From Flavobacterium sp. GT3R68 (GTDB taxonomy: Bacteria > Bacteroidota > Bacteroidia > Flavobacteriales > Flavobacteriaceae), in assembly GCF_007109225.1 (NCBI RefSeq), contig NZ_VJZK01000002.1:124001-188000 (forward strand): DNA of 64,000 nt, written 5' to 3'. Position numbers and translations under genes: made by a program. The first letter of the stretch is position 1. Every line of letters starts with the position of its first letter. Of the stretch, positions 1 to 7,923 are shown piece after piece. The notes under the pieces are model-generated. The model was not told the DNA's origin and made no database searches. It saw nothing but the letters and a program-made list of their open reading frames with translations.

Positions 1-1
1 T

Positions 2-2791
2 TGGTTAATAAAAATTGATGATACTTCTGGCAACCTTTTATGGCAGAAAACTATCGGAGGAAATAATTTTGACCACCTTGTATCAGGGTCAGAAACGCAG
101 AATGGAGACTATATACTGGGAGGTTACAGCTCCTCTGCAATTTCGGGTGATAAAACAGAATCCTGTAGGGGAATGGATGATTTTTGGGTTGTAAAACTGG
201 ACGCCAACCGCAATATTATCTGGGACAAAACCTATGGTGGCAGCGGTGTTGACCGACTTGAAAAAGTCATAGAAACAAATGACGGTGGTTATCTCTTGGG
301 AGGATTTTCAGATTCTAATATTTCTGGTGAAAAAAGTGAAAATTCAAAAGGAGATTTAGATATGTGGATTATAAAAGTTGACCAATCAGGCAACATAATG
401 TGGCAGAAAACTTTGGGGGGAAGCGGATTGGATTGGTTGGATTCCATGATTAAAACACCGGATGGGGGTTACATTTTAGAGGGGTCATCTCTGTCTAATA
501 TTTCCGGAAATAAAACTGAAAATTCAAGAGGTCTGGGAGATTATTGGATTGTAAAAATAGATTCTTCAGGAAATATTGTATGGCAACGTACCATTGGGGG
601 TGATAATGGTGATTATTGCAATTCCATAGTCGCTACTTCAGATGGTAATTATATGGTTAGCGGGTTTTCTGCTTCTAATATTTCAGGTGAAAAAAACGAA
701 AATCGTTTTGGCAATTCCGATGATGCCTGGCTCATAAAAATAGACGGCAATGGACAAATTCTTTGGCAAAAAACCATCGGTGGAAACGGGTCAGAGCATA
801 ACCCAAAAATAATAAACACAATAGATAATGGTTACGTTCTTATAATGATATCTGGTTCGGGCATTTCTGGTTATAAAACAGAAGCCTTACGAGGAGGCTC
901 CGACTATTGGATTGTAAAACTTGACAGTTCAGGTACTGTACAATGGGACAAAGACCTGGGTGGCAGTCTATATGATGATGCCAAATCCATTGTTCAAACC
1001 AACGATGGAGGCTATATTGGTATAGGGCGCTCAATATCTAATGTTTCGGGGGATAAAACAGAGAACTCCAATGGAGCAGATGACTTTTGGGTTGTTAAAC
1101 TTCAGGTATGTGCTCAAAATAACACCAGTATTTCTGCCAATGGCCCAATTTGCAACGGGAACAACCTGGAATTATCAGCTACTGGCGGCACCACTTATTC
1201 CTGGACGGGGCCAAATAATTTTGTTTCTACTCAACAAAATCCAATTATTGTCAATGCAAATGCATCACATAGTGGTCTTTATAGCTGCTTAATTACAGGA
1301 ACTGGCGGATGTGACGGCACCACTACTGTTACAGTTACTTTTGGTCAACCGATTCCAACTCTAACATCTCCTCAAACCTTTTGCATCCAACAAAATGCTA
1401 CCCTAAACGATGTTATCATTTCCGGACAAAATATAAAATGGTATGATGCCTTAACTGCAGGTAATCTGTTGCTTACTACTCCTGTTTTACAGAATAACGC
1501 TACTTATTATGCTTCGCAAACGATTGCGGGTTGTGAGAGTACCCGTATTCCTGTTGCAATAAATATTCAAAATACACCAGCTCCAAGCGGAACGTCGGTT
1601 CAAAATTTTTGTGCCAATTTTAATTTGACTTTGAGTAATTTGGCTGTATCCGGAACGTCTATCATTTGGTATGACAGTGCTGTGGGTGGATCTGTTTTGC
1701 CACTTTCATATCCGCTTGCAGACGGCATGACCTATTATGCTTCACAAACGTTGAATGGTTGCGAAAGTCCGCTTAGACTGGGTGTTACCATTATGTTAAT
1801 AAGTTCGTTACCCTCAAATAATTATGCGGTATCGTTATGTGATAATTTAAATGACGGTTCCGAATTTGTAGAGCTGACGAGTTACAATGCCAACCTAATT
1901 GCGAATCCGACCAGCTACACTTTTACCTATTATAATACTTTAATAGGTGCAGAAAATCAGGACACTGCCGATGCGGCCAATTCTTCATTCAATCCCGCTA
2001 CAGGATTAAATACGATATATGTCCGCATTACAAATTCGAGCGGGTGTGCAAGTATTGTTACGCTGGCGCTTACGTTAGTGCCAAGTCCGATTATCACGAT
2101 GCCAGACGAATACTATTTGTGTAAAAATTCGGTTTTACCCATCACCGCTCCTAATGGATTTGAGACCTATACCTGGTCTGACGGATCAATAAACCAGAGC
2201 ATAATCATCAATCAGGCGGGCGTTTATACGTTAACCGTAACAAAAAACCACAACACCCCATCGGGTATCATTACTTGCAGCACGACGAAAACATTTATTG
2301 TCATACTTTCGGATGCGGCAACAATACTGCCTTTTGAAACCAACGATTGGACTTCAGACAATAATATCATTACGGTGAATGTAACTGGCTTGGACTTGGG
2401 TGATTATGTATATTCTTTAAATGGAATCGATTACCAGCAAAGCAATGTTTTTTATGATTTAGGAAACGGGGAATACACGGTGTATGTGAAGAATAAAAAT
2501 GACTGTGGCATTAAGACGGCCGACACCTATTTATTGATGTATCCGAAGTTTTTCACTCCTAATGGAGACAGTTATAATGACTATTGGAAAATTAAATTCT
2601 CGGACAACGAGCCCAATCTGACCGTCAAAATTTTTGATCGTTATGGCAAATTCATAAAGCAGTTCGGAATCAATTCGGCAGGATGGGATGGGACTTATGA
2701 AGGATTGCCAGCCGTTTCAACCGATTATTGGTTTGTGGTTACCCGACAAAACGGAAAGGAACACCAAGGTCATTTTACATTAAAGCGATAA
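2..2791 (+). CDS. T9SS type B sorting domain protein, 5' end cut off by the window
   Basis: The reading frame is open from base 2, so the gene begins before the window; 929 residues are visible. The N-terminal half has one partial and five full repeats of about 60 residues, each with a W(I/V)VK(L/I)D strand, an aromatic W-x-K turn, a GG pair, a DGGY motif and an (N)ISG-K-TE segment, suggesting a beta-propeller or similar stack. Cysteine-bearing Ig-like/PKD-like modules follow, including two similar ones with a WYD...TYYASQT pattern. The last ~85 residues (FFTPNGDSYNDYW, FDRYGK, WDGTYEG) match the type B T9SS C-terminal domain (gliding-motility CHU_C family). It is most likely a secreted, cell-surface protein. 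Which ligand or polymer it binds cannot be told from the sequence. Confidence 0.85.
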   Translation, partial: WLIKIDDTSGNLLWQKTIGGNNFDHLVSGSETQNGDYILGGYSSSAISGDKTESCRGMDDFWVVKLDANRNIIWDKTYGGSGVDRLEKVIETNDGGYLLGGFSDSNISGEKSENSKGDLDMWIIKVDQSGNIMWQKTLGGSGLDWLDSMIKTPDGGYILEGSSLSNISGNKTENSRGLGDYWIVKIDSSGNIVWQRTIGGDNGDYCNSIVATSDGNYMVSGFSASNISGEKNENRFGNSDDAWLIKIDGNGQILWQKTIGGNGSEHNPKIINTIDNGYVLIMISGSGISGYKTEALRGGSDYWIVKLDSSGTVQWDKDLGGSLYDDAKSIVQTNDGGYIGIGRSISNVSGDKTENSNGADDFWVVKLQVCAQNNTSISANGPICNGNNLELSATGGTTYSWTGPNNFVSTQQNPIIVNANASHSGLYSCLITGTGGCDGTTTVTVTFGQPIPTLTSPQTFCIQQNATLNDVIISGQNIKWYDALTAGNLLLTTPVLQNNATYYASQTIAGCESTRIPVAINIQNTPAPSGTSVQNFCANFNLTLSNLAVSGTSIIWYDSAVGGSVLPLSYPLADGMTYYASQTLNGCESPLRLGVTIMLISSLPSNNYAVSLCDNLNDGSEFVELTSYNANLIANPTSYTFTYYNTLIGAENQDTADAANSSFNPATGLNTIYVRITNSSGCASIVTLALTLVPSPIITMPDEYYLCKNSVLPITAPNGFETYTWSDGSINQSIIINQAGVYTLTVTKNHNTPSGIITCSTTKTFIVILSDAATILPFETNDWTSDNNIITVNVTGLDLGDYVYSLNGIDYQQSNVFYDLGNGEYTVYVKNKNDCGIKTADTYLLMYPKFFTPNGDSYNDYWKIKFSDNEPNLTVKIFDRYGKFIKQFGINSAGWDGTYEGLPAVSTDYWFVVTRQNGKEHQGHFTLKR

Positions 2792-2867
2792 AAAATGTAA
2801 TGTTTCATTCGGTGTTAAACCCATTTTCGATACCTTTACTTTCGTGAATTCAGCAAAAAACCAAACT

Positions 2868-4457
2868 ATGCCAAGCGACTGTATCAGCTATCAGAAATCC
2901 GGATATTTTTCAAAACTCATTGTCGATTATCTGAATCAGGATGCCAACTTACAGTCGTTGTACCATCGTTTCCCCACCGTAGAAAATTTCGAACAACAAA
3001 TCCTGGAGAAAAGAGACAGCTTTGACCTAACCCACAGAAATGTGCTGGTATCGGTGTTGAAAAAGCAATATGATAAAAGCGCCGTGTCAGCGTTGACCCA
3101 ACAAAACATTGAAGCTTTATCCCAACCGAATACGTTCACTGTTACTACAGGCCACCAGCTGAATTTGTTTACGGGCCCCTTGTATTTTTTGTATAAGATT
3201 ATTTCGACGATCAATCTAACCAGGGAACTAAAAGAAAAATATCCCACTTATCATTTCATTCCGATTTACTGGATGGCAACCGAGGATCATGATTTTGAAG
3301 AAATCAATTATTTCAGTTTCAAGGGTAAAAAAATCCGATGGAACAAAGAAAGCAAAGGTCCCGTAGGGAGATTATCCACCGAAGGCCTTGACAAAGTATT
3401 GGACGCTTTAAAACTGGAATTGGGTACCGGGAATAATGCGACTTCCATAAAAAAATCGTTTCAGGATGCCTACCTGAACCATGATAATTTAACCGATTCC
3501 ACCCGATATTTGGCCAATATGCTTTTTGGAGACTACGGGATTGTCATTTTGGATGCTGACAATGCCGACCTTAAGAGGGAATTCATTCCTTTTATCAAAG
3601 ACGAATTATTACATCAGACTTCAAACAAATCTGTGTTGGAGACAGCGCAAAAATTAAAAGAGTACACTATACAGGTCAACCCCAGGGAAATCAATCTTTT
3701 TTATTTAGAAGATAATTTGAGGGAACGTATTATTTTAGAAGGTGGAACTTATAAAATCAATAATACTTCAATAGCATTTACGCGGGCTGAAATTATAGCC
3801 CTGCTGGAATCTCATCCTGAAAAGTTCAGTCCCAATGTGATCATGCGGCCCTTATATCAGGAAGTCGTTTTACCCAATCTCTGTTATGTTGGAGGTGGAG
3901 GAGAAATTTCATATTGGCTGGAGTTGAAATCCTATTTTGATGCTGTAAACATCACTTTTCCTATTTTGCTTTTGCGAAACTCGGTTCTGTTAGTTACTGA
4001 AAAACAATACGATAAGGCAGAAAAATTAGATTTGACCTGGGAAGATCTTTTTGCCGGACAAGAAGATTTGGTGAATAAAAAAGTGAAAGTATTTTCCGAG
4101 TTTCCGATAAATTTTTCGGAGCAGAAATATTTTTTAAAAAAACAGTTTGAAGATTTACATCGTATTGCAAATCAAACAGATAATTCATTTTTGGGTGCTG
4201 TAAATGCGCAGGAATCAAAACAATTGAAAGGATTAGAACATCTGGAGAAGAGATTACTGAAAGCACAAAAAAGAAAACACAGCTCCGAATTGCAAAGAAT
4301 CACCGACCTACAAAACGAACTTTTCCCTAACCACGGACTACAGGAGCGGACTGCTAACTTTTCTGAATACTATATTGAATATGGAATTGGACTCATAAAA
4401 AGACTTACTGACGAGCTCCAACCTTTAGACAAGAATTTTTCGATAGTTAAACTTTAG
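2868..4457 (+). CDS. bshC: bacillithiol biosynthesis cysteine-adding enzyme BshC
   Basis: Putative cysteine ligase that adds L-cysteine to GlcN-malate in the last step of bacillithiol synthesis; cytoplasmic. The 529-residue protein has the BshC hallmarks: an N-terminal DCISYQKSGYFSKLIVDYL block, the TGHQLNLFTGPLYFLYK motif, a WMATEDHDFEEI segment and PLYQEVVLPNLCYVGGGGE. A GTG at 2844 would add eight residues, but a near-consensus -7 box (TACCTTTA, 2831-2838) puts transcription start at about 2845. The ATG at 2868 also gives the usual family N terminus, so I prefer it. No other bacillithiol gene (bshA, bshB) is in the window. Confidence 0.93.
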   Translation: MPSDCISYQKSGYFSKLIVDYLNQDANLQSLYHRFPTVENFEQQILEKRDSFDLTHRNVLVSVLKKQYDKSAVSALTQQNIEALSQPNTFTVTTGHQLNLFTGPLYFLYKIISTINLTRELKEKYPTYHFIPIYWMATEDHDFEEINYFSFKGKKIRWNKESKGPVGRLSTEGLDKVLDALKLELGTGNNATSIKKSFQDAYLNHDNLTDSTRYLANMLFGDYGIVILDADNADLKREFIPFIKDELLHQTSNKSVLETAQKLKEYTIQVNPREINLFYLEDNLRERIILEGGTYKINNTSIAFTRAEIIALLESHPEKFSPNVIMRPLYQEVVLPNLCYVGGGGEISYWLELKSYFDAVNITFPILLLRNSVLLVTEKQYDKAEKLDLTWEDLFAGQEDLVNKKVKVFSEFPINFSEQKYFLKKQFEDLHRIANQTDNSFLGAVNAQESKQLKGLEHLEKRLLKAQKRKHSSELQRITDLQNELFPNHGLQERTANFSEYYIEYGIGLIKRLTDELQPLDKNFSIVKL

Positions 4458-4585
4458 ACCTCCATTGCTTCCCTTTATATTTCTGATTCCACAAATTGGT
4501 CAGGTTTGTCATACAAAATAAAAACATCATTTTTTAGCCTTAAATTAGAATTAAAAAAAAATATTTTTAATTCACAAATTAATGT

Positions 4586-4593
4586 TAGTTTTG
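4586..4593 (+). promoter_or_regulatory. -7 box upstream of the FGE-like gene
   Basis: TAGTTTTG matches the Bacteroidota -7 consensus TAnnTTTG exactly and lies 35 bases before the ATG at 4629. No clear TTG lies at the usual distance upstream. Just before it, an AT-rich inverted repeat (GAATTAAAAA / TTTTTAATTC, 4548-4573) could be a weak end signal for bshC. Confidence 0.5.
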
Positions 4594-4628
4594 CCATCTA
4601 TTTAACAATTTATTAAACTTTCGTTAAT

Positions 4629-5450
4629 ATGAAGAAAAGCTACTTATTAATTTCTTTTTTGATTACCACATTATGCCCAATCGGCGCTTACGCCCAAATG
4701 ACTGATCTGGTTAAAATTGAGGGAGGCACCTATTTGATGGGTTCCAAAGACAAAGACGATGTTGCTGATACGGACGAACAGAAACAACATGAAGTCAAGG
4801 TTAATAGTTTTGAATTAAGCAAATTTGAGGTTACGGTATGGCAATGGAAAACATTTGTTAAGGAAACCAAAGCAAAAATGCCACAGAAACCAATTTGGGA
4901 CTGGAAAGAGAACTTCCCAATTAACCAAATAACTTGGGAAGAAGCAGTTGCCTATTGTAACTGGTTAAGTAAAAAAGAAAAACTACAACCCGTTTACTCA
5001 AAAAAAGGTCCTAATTATGTTTGCAATTTTAAAGCAAACGGGTACCGTTTACCTACTGAGGCAGAATGGGAATATGCTGCTAAAGGCGGAAAATTATCTA
5101 ATAAGACACCATATAGCGGTGGTACTAATCCAGACAAATTATCCTGGCATAAAACAAACAGTAATAAGGCTCCCCATACTGTGGGAACAAAAATGCCTAA
5201 TGAATTGGGTTTGTATGATATGAGCGGGAATGTTTGGGAATGGTGCTGGGACTGGTACAATGAAGATTTTTACAAGACCGAAACCAAAAACAACCCCACT
5301 GGTCCTCAAATGGGAGAAAAAAGAACGGTAAGAGGTGGTTCTTGGGATAGTGATAACAAGTACCTGCGTCCGGCAAACAGGATTTCAACCTATCCAGACA
5401 AAACACATGAATTTTACGGATTTCGTGTTGCACGATCAATCGTACAATAA
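4629..5450 (+). CDS. secreted SUMF1/FGE-fold protein, probably not a true formylglycine generator
   Basis: A 273-residue protein with a signal peptide (MKKSYLLISFLITTLCPIGAYA, then Q) and one formylglycine-generating-enzyme/SUMF1 domain filling the rest: IEGGTYLMGS, FEVTVWQW, NQITWEEAVAYCNWL, GYRLPTEAEWEYAAKGG, GLYDMSGNVWEWCWDWY, RTVRGGSWDS and a GFRVA end. These are the standard fold motifs. Canonical FGE carries a pair of copper-binding cysteines in the segment after the GGS motif; here that segment (RGGSWDSDNKYLRPANR) has none, so sulfatase activation is unlikely. The fold is widely reused as a binding or structural domain in Bacteroidota. Single gene with its own promoter. Confidence 0.82.
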   Translation: MKKSYLLISFLITTLCPIGAYAQMTDLVKIEGGTYLMGSKDKDDVADTDEQKQHEVKVNSFELSKFEVTVWQWKTFVKETKAKMPQKPIWDWKENFPINQITWEEAVAYCNWLSKKEKLQPVYSKKGPNYVCNFKANGYRLPTEAEWEYAAKGGKLSNKTPYSGGTNPDKLSWHKTNSNKAPHTVGTKMPNELGLYDMSGNVWEWCWDWYNEDFYKTETKNNPTGPQMGEKRTVRGGSWDSDNKYLRPANRISTYPDKTHEFYGFRVARSIVQ

Positions 5451-5461
5451 ATTTGATTAAA

Positions 5462-5494
5462 TTGTCGGTTTTAGACAATAAAAGCCTAATTTTG
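5462..5494 (+). promoter_or_regulatory. ndk promoter
   Basis: TTG at 5462-5464, a 22-base spacer, then TAATTTTG at 5487-5494: a full match to the Bacteroidota -33/-7 pattern. The ndk ATG at 5515 leaves a leader of about 14 bases. Confidence 0.7.
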
Positions 5495-5514
5495 CAAAAA
5501 ATTAAAAACATATA

Positions 5515-5934
5515 ATGGCAACGAATAGAACATTTACAATGATTAAGCCAGATGCTGTCGCTAACGGACACATCGGTAACATTTTAGCAATGATTACAGA
5601 CGGAGGTTTCAAAATTGTTTCTTTGAAATTAACGCAATTGACAACAGCTGATGCACAGGCGTTTTACGCAGTACATTCTGCAAGACCATTCTACGGAGAA
5701 TTAGTAGAATTTATGTCAAGAGGTCCTATTGTTGCTGCAATCTTAGAAAAAGAAAATGCGGTAGAAGACTTTAGAACTTTAATTGGTGCTACAAACCCAG
5801 CTGAAGCGGCAGAAGGAACTATTAGAAAAGCATACGCTACTTCTATTGGAGAAAATGCGGTTCACGGTTCTGACAGTGATGAAAATGCAGCTATCGAAAG
5901 CGCATTTCATTTTGCAGGAAGAGAGCAGTTCTAA
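5515..5934 (+). CDS. ndk: nucleoside diphosphate kinase
   Basis: Transfers the gamma phosphate of ATP to NDPs through a phosphohistidine intermediate, balancing the NTP pools in the cytoplasm. The 139-residue protein is family-typical in length. It starts [10 protein letters not shown], has the [18 protein letters not shown] segment, the [14 protein letters not shown] nucleotide-binding loop, and the active-site histidine H117 in NAVHGSDS. It is transcribed alone, with a strong promoter just upstream and a hairpin terminator just downstream. Confidence 0.97.
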   Translation: MATNRTFTMIKPDAVANGHIGNILAMITDGGFKIVSLKLTQLTTADAQAFYAVHSARPFYGELVEFMSRGPIVAAILEKENAVEDFRTLIGATNPAEAAEGTIRKAYATSIGENAVHGSDSDENAAIESAFHFAGREQF

Positions 5935-5953
5935 TATAGAATTATAATTGCAT

Positions 5954-5991
5954 AAAAAAAATCCCATTTCAATTGAAAAGGGATTTTTTTT
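5954..5991. terminator. bidirectional terminator between ndk and the DUF721 gene
   Basis: Stem AAATCCC..TTTC / GAAA..GGGATTT with an AATT loop, an A-run on the left and a T-run on the right, so it can end the converging ndk (+) and DUF721 (-) transcripts. Confidence 0.8.
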
Positions 5992-6008
5992 GTGTTGTAA
6001 TTTAGAAT

Positions 6009-6305
6009 TTATCTCAAAATAACGTCTTTAACCAAATCCCTGCGCAATTCCTCGTTGATCATCGCAATGATTTTGGATTTGCCATGTGATAACTCCTCCC
6101 GAAGTACCGCAGAGGTCAATTCTACGTACAATGTCGTTCCTTTTAAGACAACATTTTTGGTATAACTGTTTACGCCATTACCCATTAATGACGCCCAGGC
6201 CTCTTTGACAGAAATCTGGTCCATTCCGGGTTGGAGTTTGTTTTGCTGGATGATTTCTTTCAGAACATCTCCAATAGAACTTTCGTTATTGAGTCTTTTT
6301 GCCAT
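6009..6305 (-). CDS. DUF721 domain protein (DciA-like)
   Basis: A 98-residue cytoplasmic protein that is a single DUF721 domain: an N-terminal IGDVLKEIIQQNKL helix, a VKEAWASLMGNGV segment, a short beta region (LKGTTLYVELTSAVLREEL) and a C-terminal INEELRRDLVKDVILR. DUF721 includes DciA, the ancestral loader of the replicative helicase DnaB, so a replication role is plausible but inferred from family membership only. Its start lies 20 bases inside the upstream lipoprotein gene, indicating translational coupling. Confidence 0.85.
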   Translation of the reverse strand: MAKRLNNESSIGDVLKEIIQQNKLQPGMDQISVKEAWASLMGNGVNSYTKNVVLKGTTLYVELTSAVLREELSHGKSKIIAMINEELRRDLVKDVILR

Positions 6306-6723
6306 CTTCCAAAAGATTTATAGGTCCTGCTTTTTTGTAATGATAGGCAGAATTTTGTGAATTTATTATCACCATCTTTTCATCGGAAAGCGATTTTAAT
6401 TCTTCTTTCCACTTTGCATATGCAGTGCTGTAATTTATATAGGTTTTTTCGTTTTTAAAGACGATCTCCAATTTTCCGGATTGGTCATCCACTATGAAAC
6501 GTCCATTCAATTGCGGCTTTACTTTTTTTCTGAATCCTATATTATTTTTTATTTTAAAATATTCAAACGTTTCATTAATAGAATATTCCTTTTCACTGCC
6601 ATCAGGAAGAACGACTTTTTCAATTTCCCAATACCCATTCATTTTTGAAATATCTTTTTCAGTAACTTTTTGCTGACATGACATCAAAACCAAAAGACAT
6701 AATAGTGCATATATTTTTTTCAT
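6286..6723 (-). CDS. small lipoprotein of unknown function (lipocalin-like)
   Basis: A 145-residue protein with a lipoprotein signal peptide (MKKIYALLCLLVLMSC; cysteine at 16), hence probably anchored in the periplasm or outer membrane. The mature part begins with NGYWEIEKVVLPDGSEKEY and has alternating strands (FEYFKIKNNIGFRKKVKP, GKLEIVFKNEKTYINY) like the short lipocalin-like lipoproteins common in flavobacteria. No catalytic motif is seen. It is first in a two-gene operon with the DUF721 gene, which it overlaps by 20 bases. Confidence 0.75.
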   Translation of the reverse strand: MKKIYALLCLLVLMSCQQKVTEKDISKMNGYWEIEKVVLPDGSEKEYSINETFEYFKIKNNIGFRKKVKPQLNGRFIVDDQSGKLEIVFKNEKTYINYSTAYAKWKEELKSLSDEKMVIINSQNSAYHYKKAGPINLLEDGKKTQ

Positions 6724-6739
6724 TGAAAAGCATTTGCTA

Positions 6740-6747
6740 CAAATTTA
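6740..6747 (-). promoter_or_regulatory. -7 box of the lipoprotein-DUF721 operon
   Basis: On the minus strand this reads TAAATTTG, an exact TAnnTTTG match 17 bases before the lipoprotein ATG. No TTG lies at a normal distance upstream. The divergent serine hydrolase has a weaker box (TACTTTTA, 6812-6819) on the plus strand. Confidence 0.5.
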
Positions 6748-6844
6748 CTTTTTATCCGTTTGAAAACTACATTTAGTTATGAACAAAAAGACTTTCCATT
6801 AAACTATTTTATACTTTTAAAGTCCTATCCCGAACATTCATCGT

Positions 6845-7906
6845 ATGAAAAAAATATACATCCCGTTTTTACTACTGACCTTATTTATAGGTTGCAGTTC
6901 AGAAGAAAGTCCCACTGCCACTCAGAGCATGTATTTCCCGCCGATTGATGGAAGTACAATTTGGGAAACGAAATCTGCAAACAGTCTCGGTTGGAATGCC
7001 AATGCCGTTCAGCCCTTATTGGACTATCTGGAAGCAAAACATTCCAGATCCTTCATAATACTTGTCGATGGTAAAATTGTAATGGAGAATTACTTTAACG
7101 GACATTCAGCGTCCACGAACTGGTATTGGGCCAGCGCCGGTAAAACATTGACCTCAGCCACGGTAGGGATTGCACAACAGGAAGGTTTTTTAGATATCAA
7201 CGATAAAGTTTCGGATTATTTGGGAACCGGATGGACCAATGAAATCCCGGCAAAAGAAAGCCTCATTACCAACAAACATTTATTGACTATGACTTCCGGC
7301 CTTAACGATGCGATCGGAGATGATGTTTCTCCTTCCAATCTGCAATATACCGCAGATGCCGGTACCCGCTGGGCCTACCATAATGTTTTCGTGAAGCTTC
7401 AGGATGTTGTGGCTGCCGCAACAAACCAAACATATGACAGTTATTTCAACACCAAATTAAGGGACAAAATTGGCATGAATGGATTCTGGTTTACCTCCGG
7501 AAGCAACATTGTCTACACCAGCAGCACCAGAAGCATGGCCCGTTTTGGATTACTGGCACTGAACAAAGGCAAGTGGGAAAATGAGCAAATTATAGAGGAA
7601 GATTATATTACCCGGGCAACCACAACCTCTCAGGACATTAATCAGGCATATGGCTACTTGTGGTGGCTCAATGGCAAAAGTACCTTTCACTTACCGCAAA
7701 CACAATATCAATTTTCGGGAAGTATAATCCCGTCTGCACCTAACGATATGTACATGGCTTTAGGCAAAAACGATCAAAAAATCTATGTAATTCCAAGCAA
7801 AAAAATGGTCGTTATCCGTATGGGAGATGCTGCCGATGAAGTGAACGCGGCGTTATCTACTTTTGACACTGATTTATGGGTAAAAATAAAAGCGCTGTAT
7901 GAATAA
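6845..7906 (+). CDS. serine hydrolase lipoprotein, class C beta-lactamase family
   Basis: A 353-residue protein with a lipoprotein signal (MKKIYIPFLLLTLFIGC; cysteine 17) and a beta-lactamase-like/penicillin-binding transpeptidase fold. The catalytic SxxK motif is S97-A-G-K100 and the second motif YxN is Y178-H-N180 (WAYHNVF). The later part (GYLWWLNGK, MALGKNDQKIYVIPSKKMVVIRMG) is usual for this esterase/peptidase group. The substrate cannot be inferred; these enzymes include D-aminopeptidases and esterases and rarely true beta-lactamases. It is monocistronic and faces the next gene convergently. Confidence 0.88.
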   Translation: MKKIYIPFLLLTLFIGCSSEESPTATQSMYFPPIDGSTIWETKSANSLGWNANAVQPLLDYLEAKHSRSFIILVDGKIVMENYFNGHSASTNWYWASAGKTLTSATVGIAQQEGFLDINDKVSDYLGTGWTNEIPAKESLITNKHLLTMTSGLNDAIGDDVSPSNLQYTADAGTRWAYHNVFVKLQDVVAAATNQTYDSYFNTKLRDKIGMNGFWFTSGSNIVYTSSTRSMARFGLLALNKGKWENEQIIEEDYITRATTTSQDINQAYGYLWWLNGKSTFHLPQTQYQFSGSIIPSAPNDMYMALGKNDQKIYVIPSKKMVVIRMGDAADEVNAALSTFDTDLWVKIKALYE

Positions 7907-7923
7907 TACAACGCTGTTTTGGA

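Noticed and set aside
5197..5571. 124-codon open frame on the minus strand across the FGE-like and ndk junction
   Set aside because: It overlaps two well-supported genes and the ndk promoter, with no recognisable protein features.
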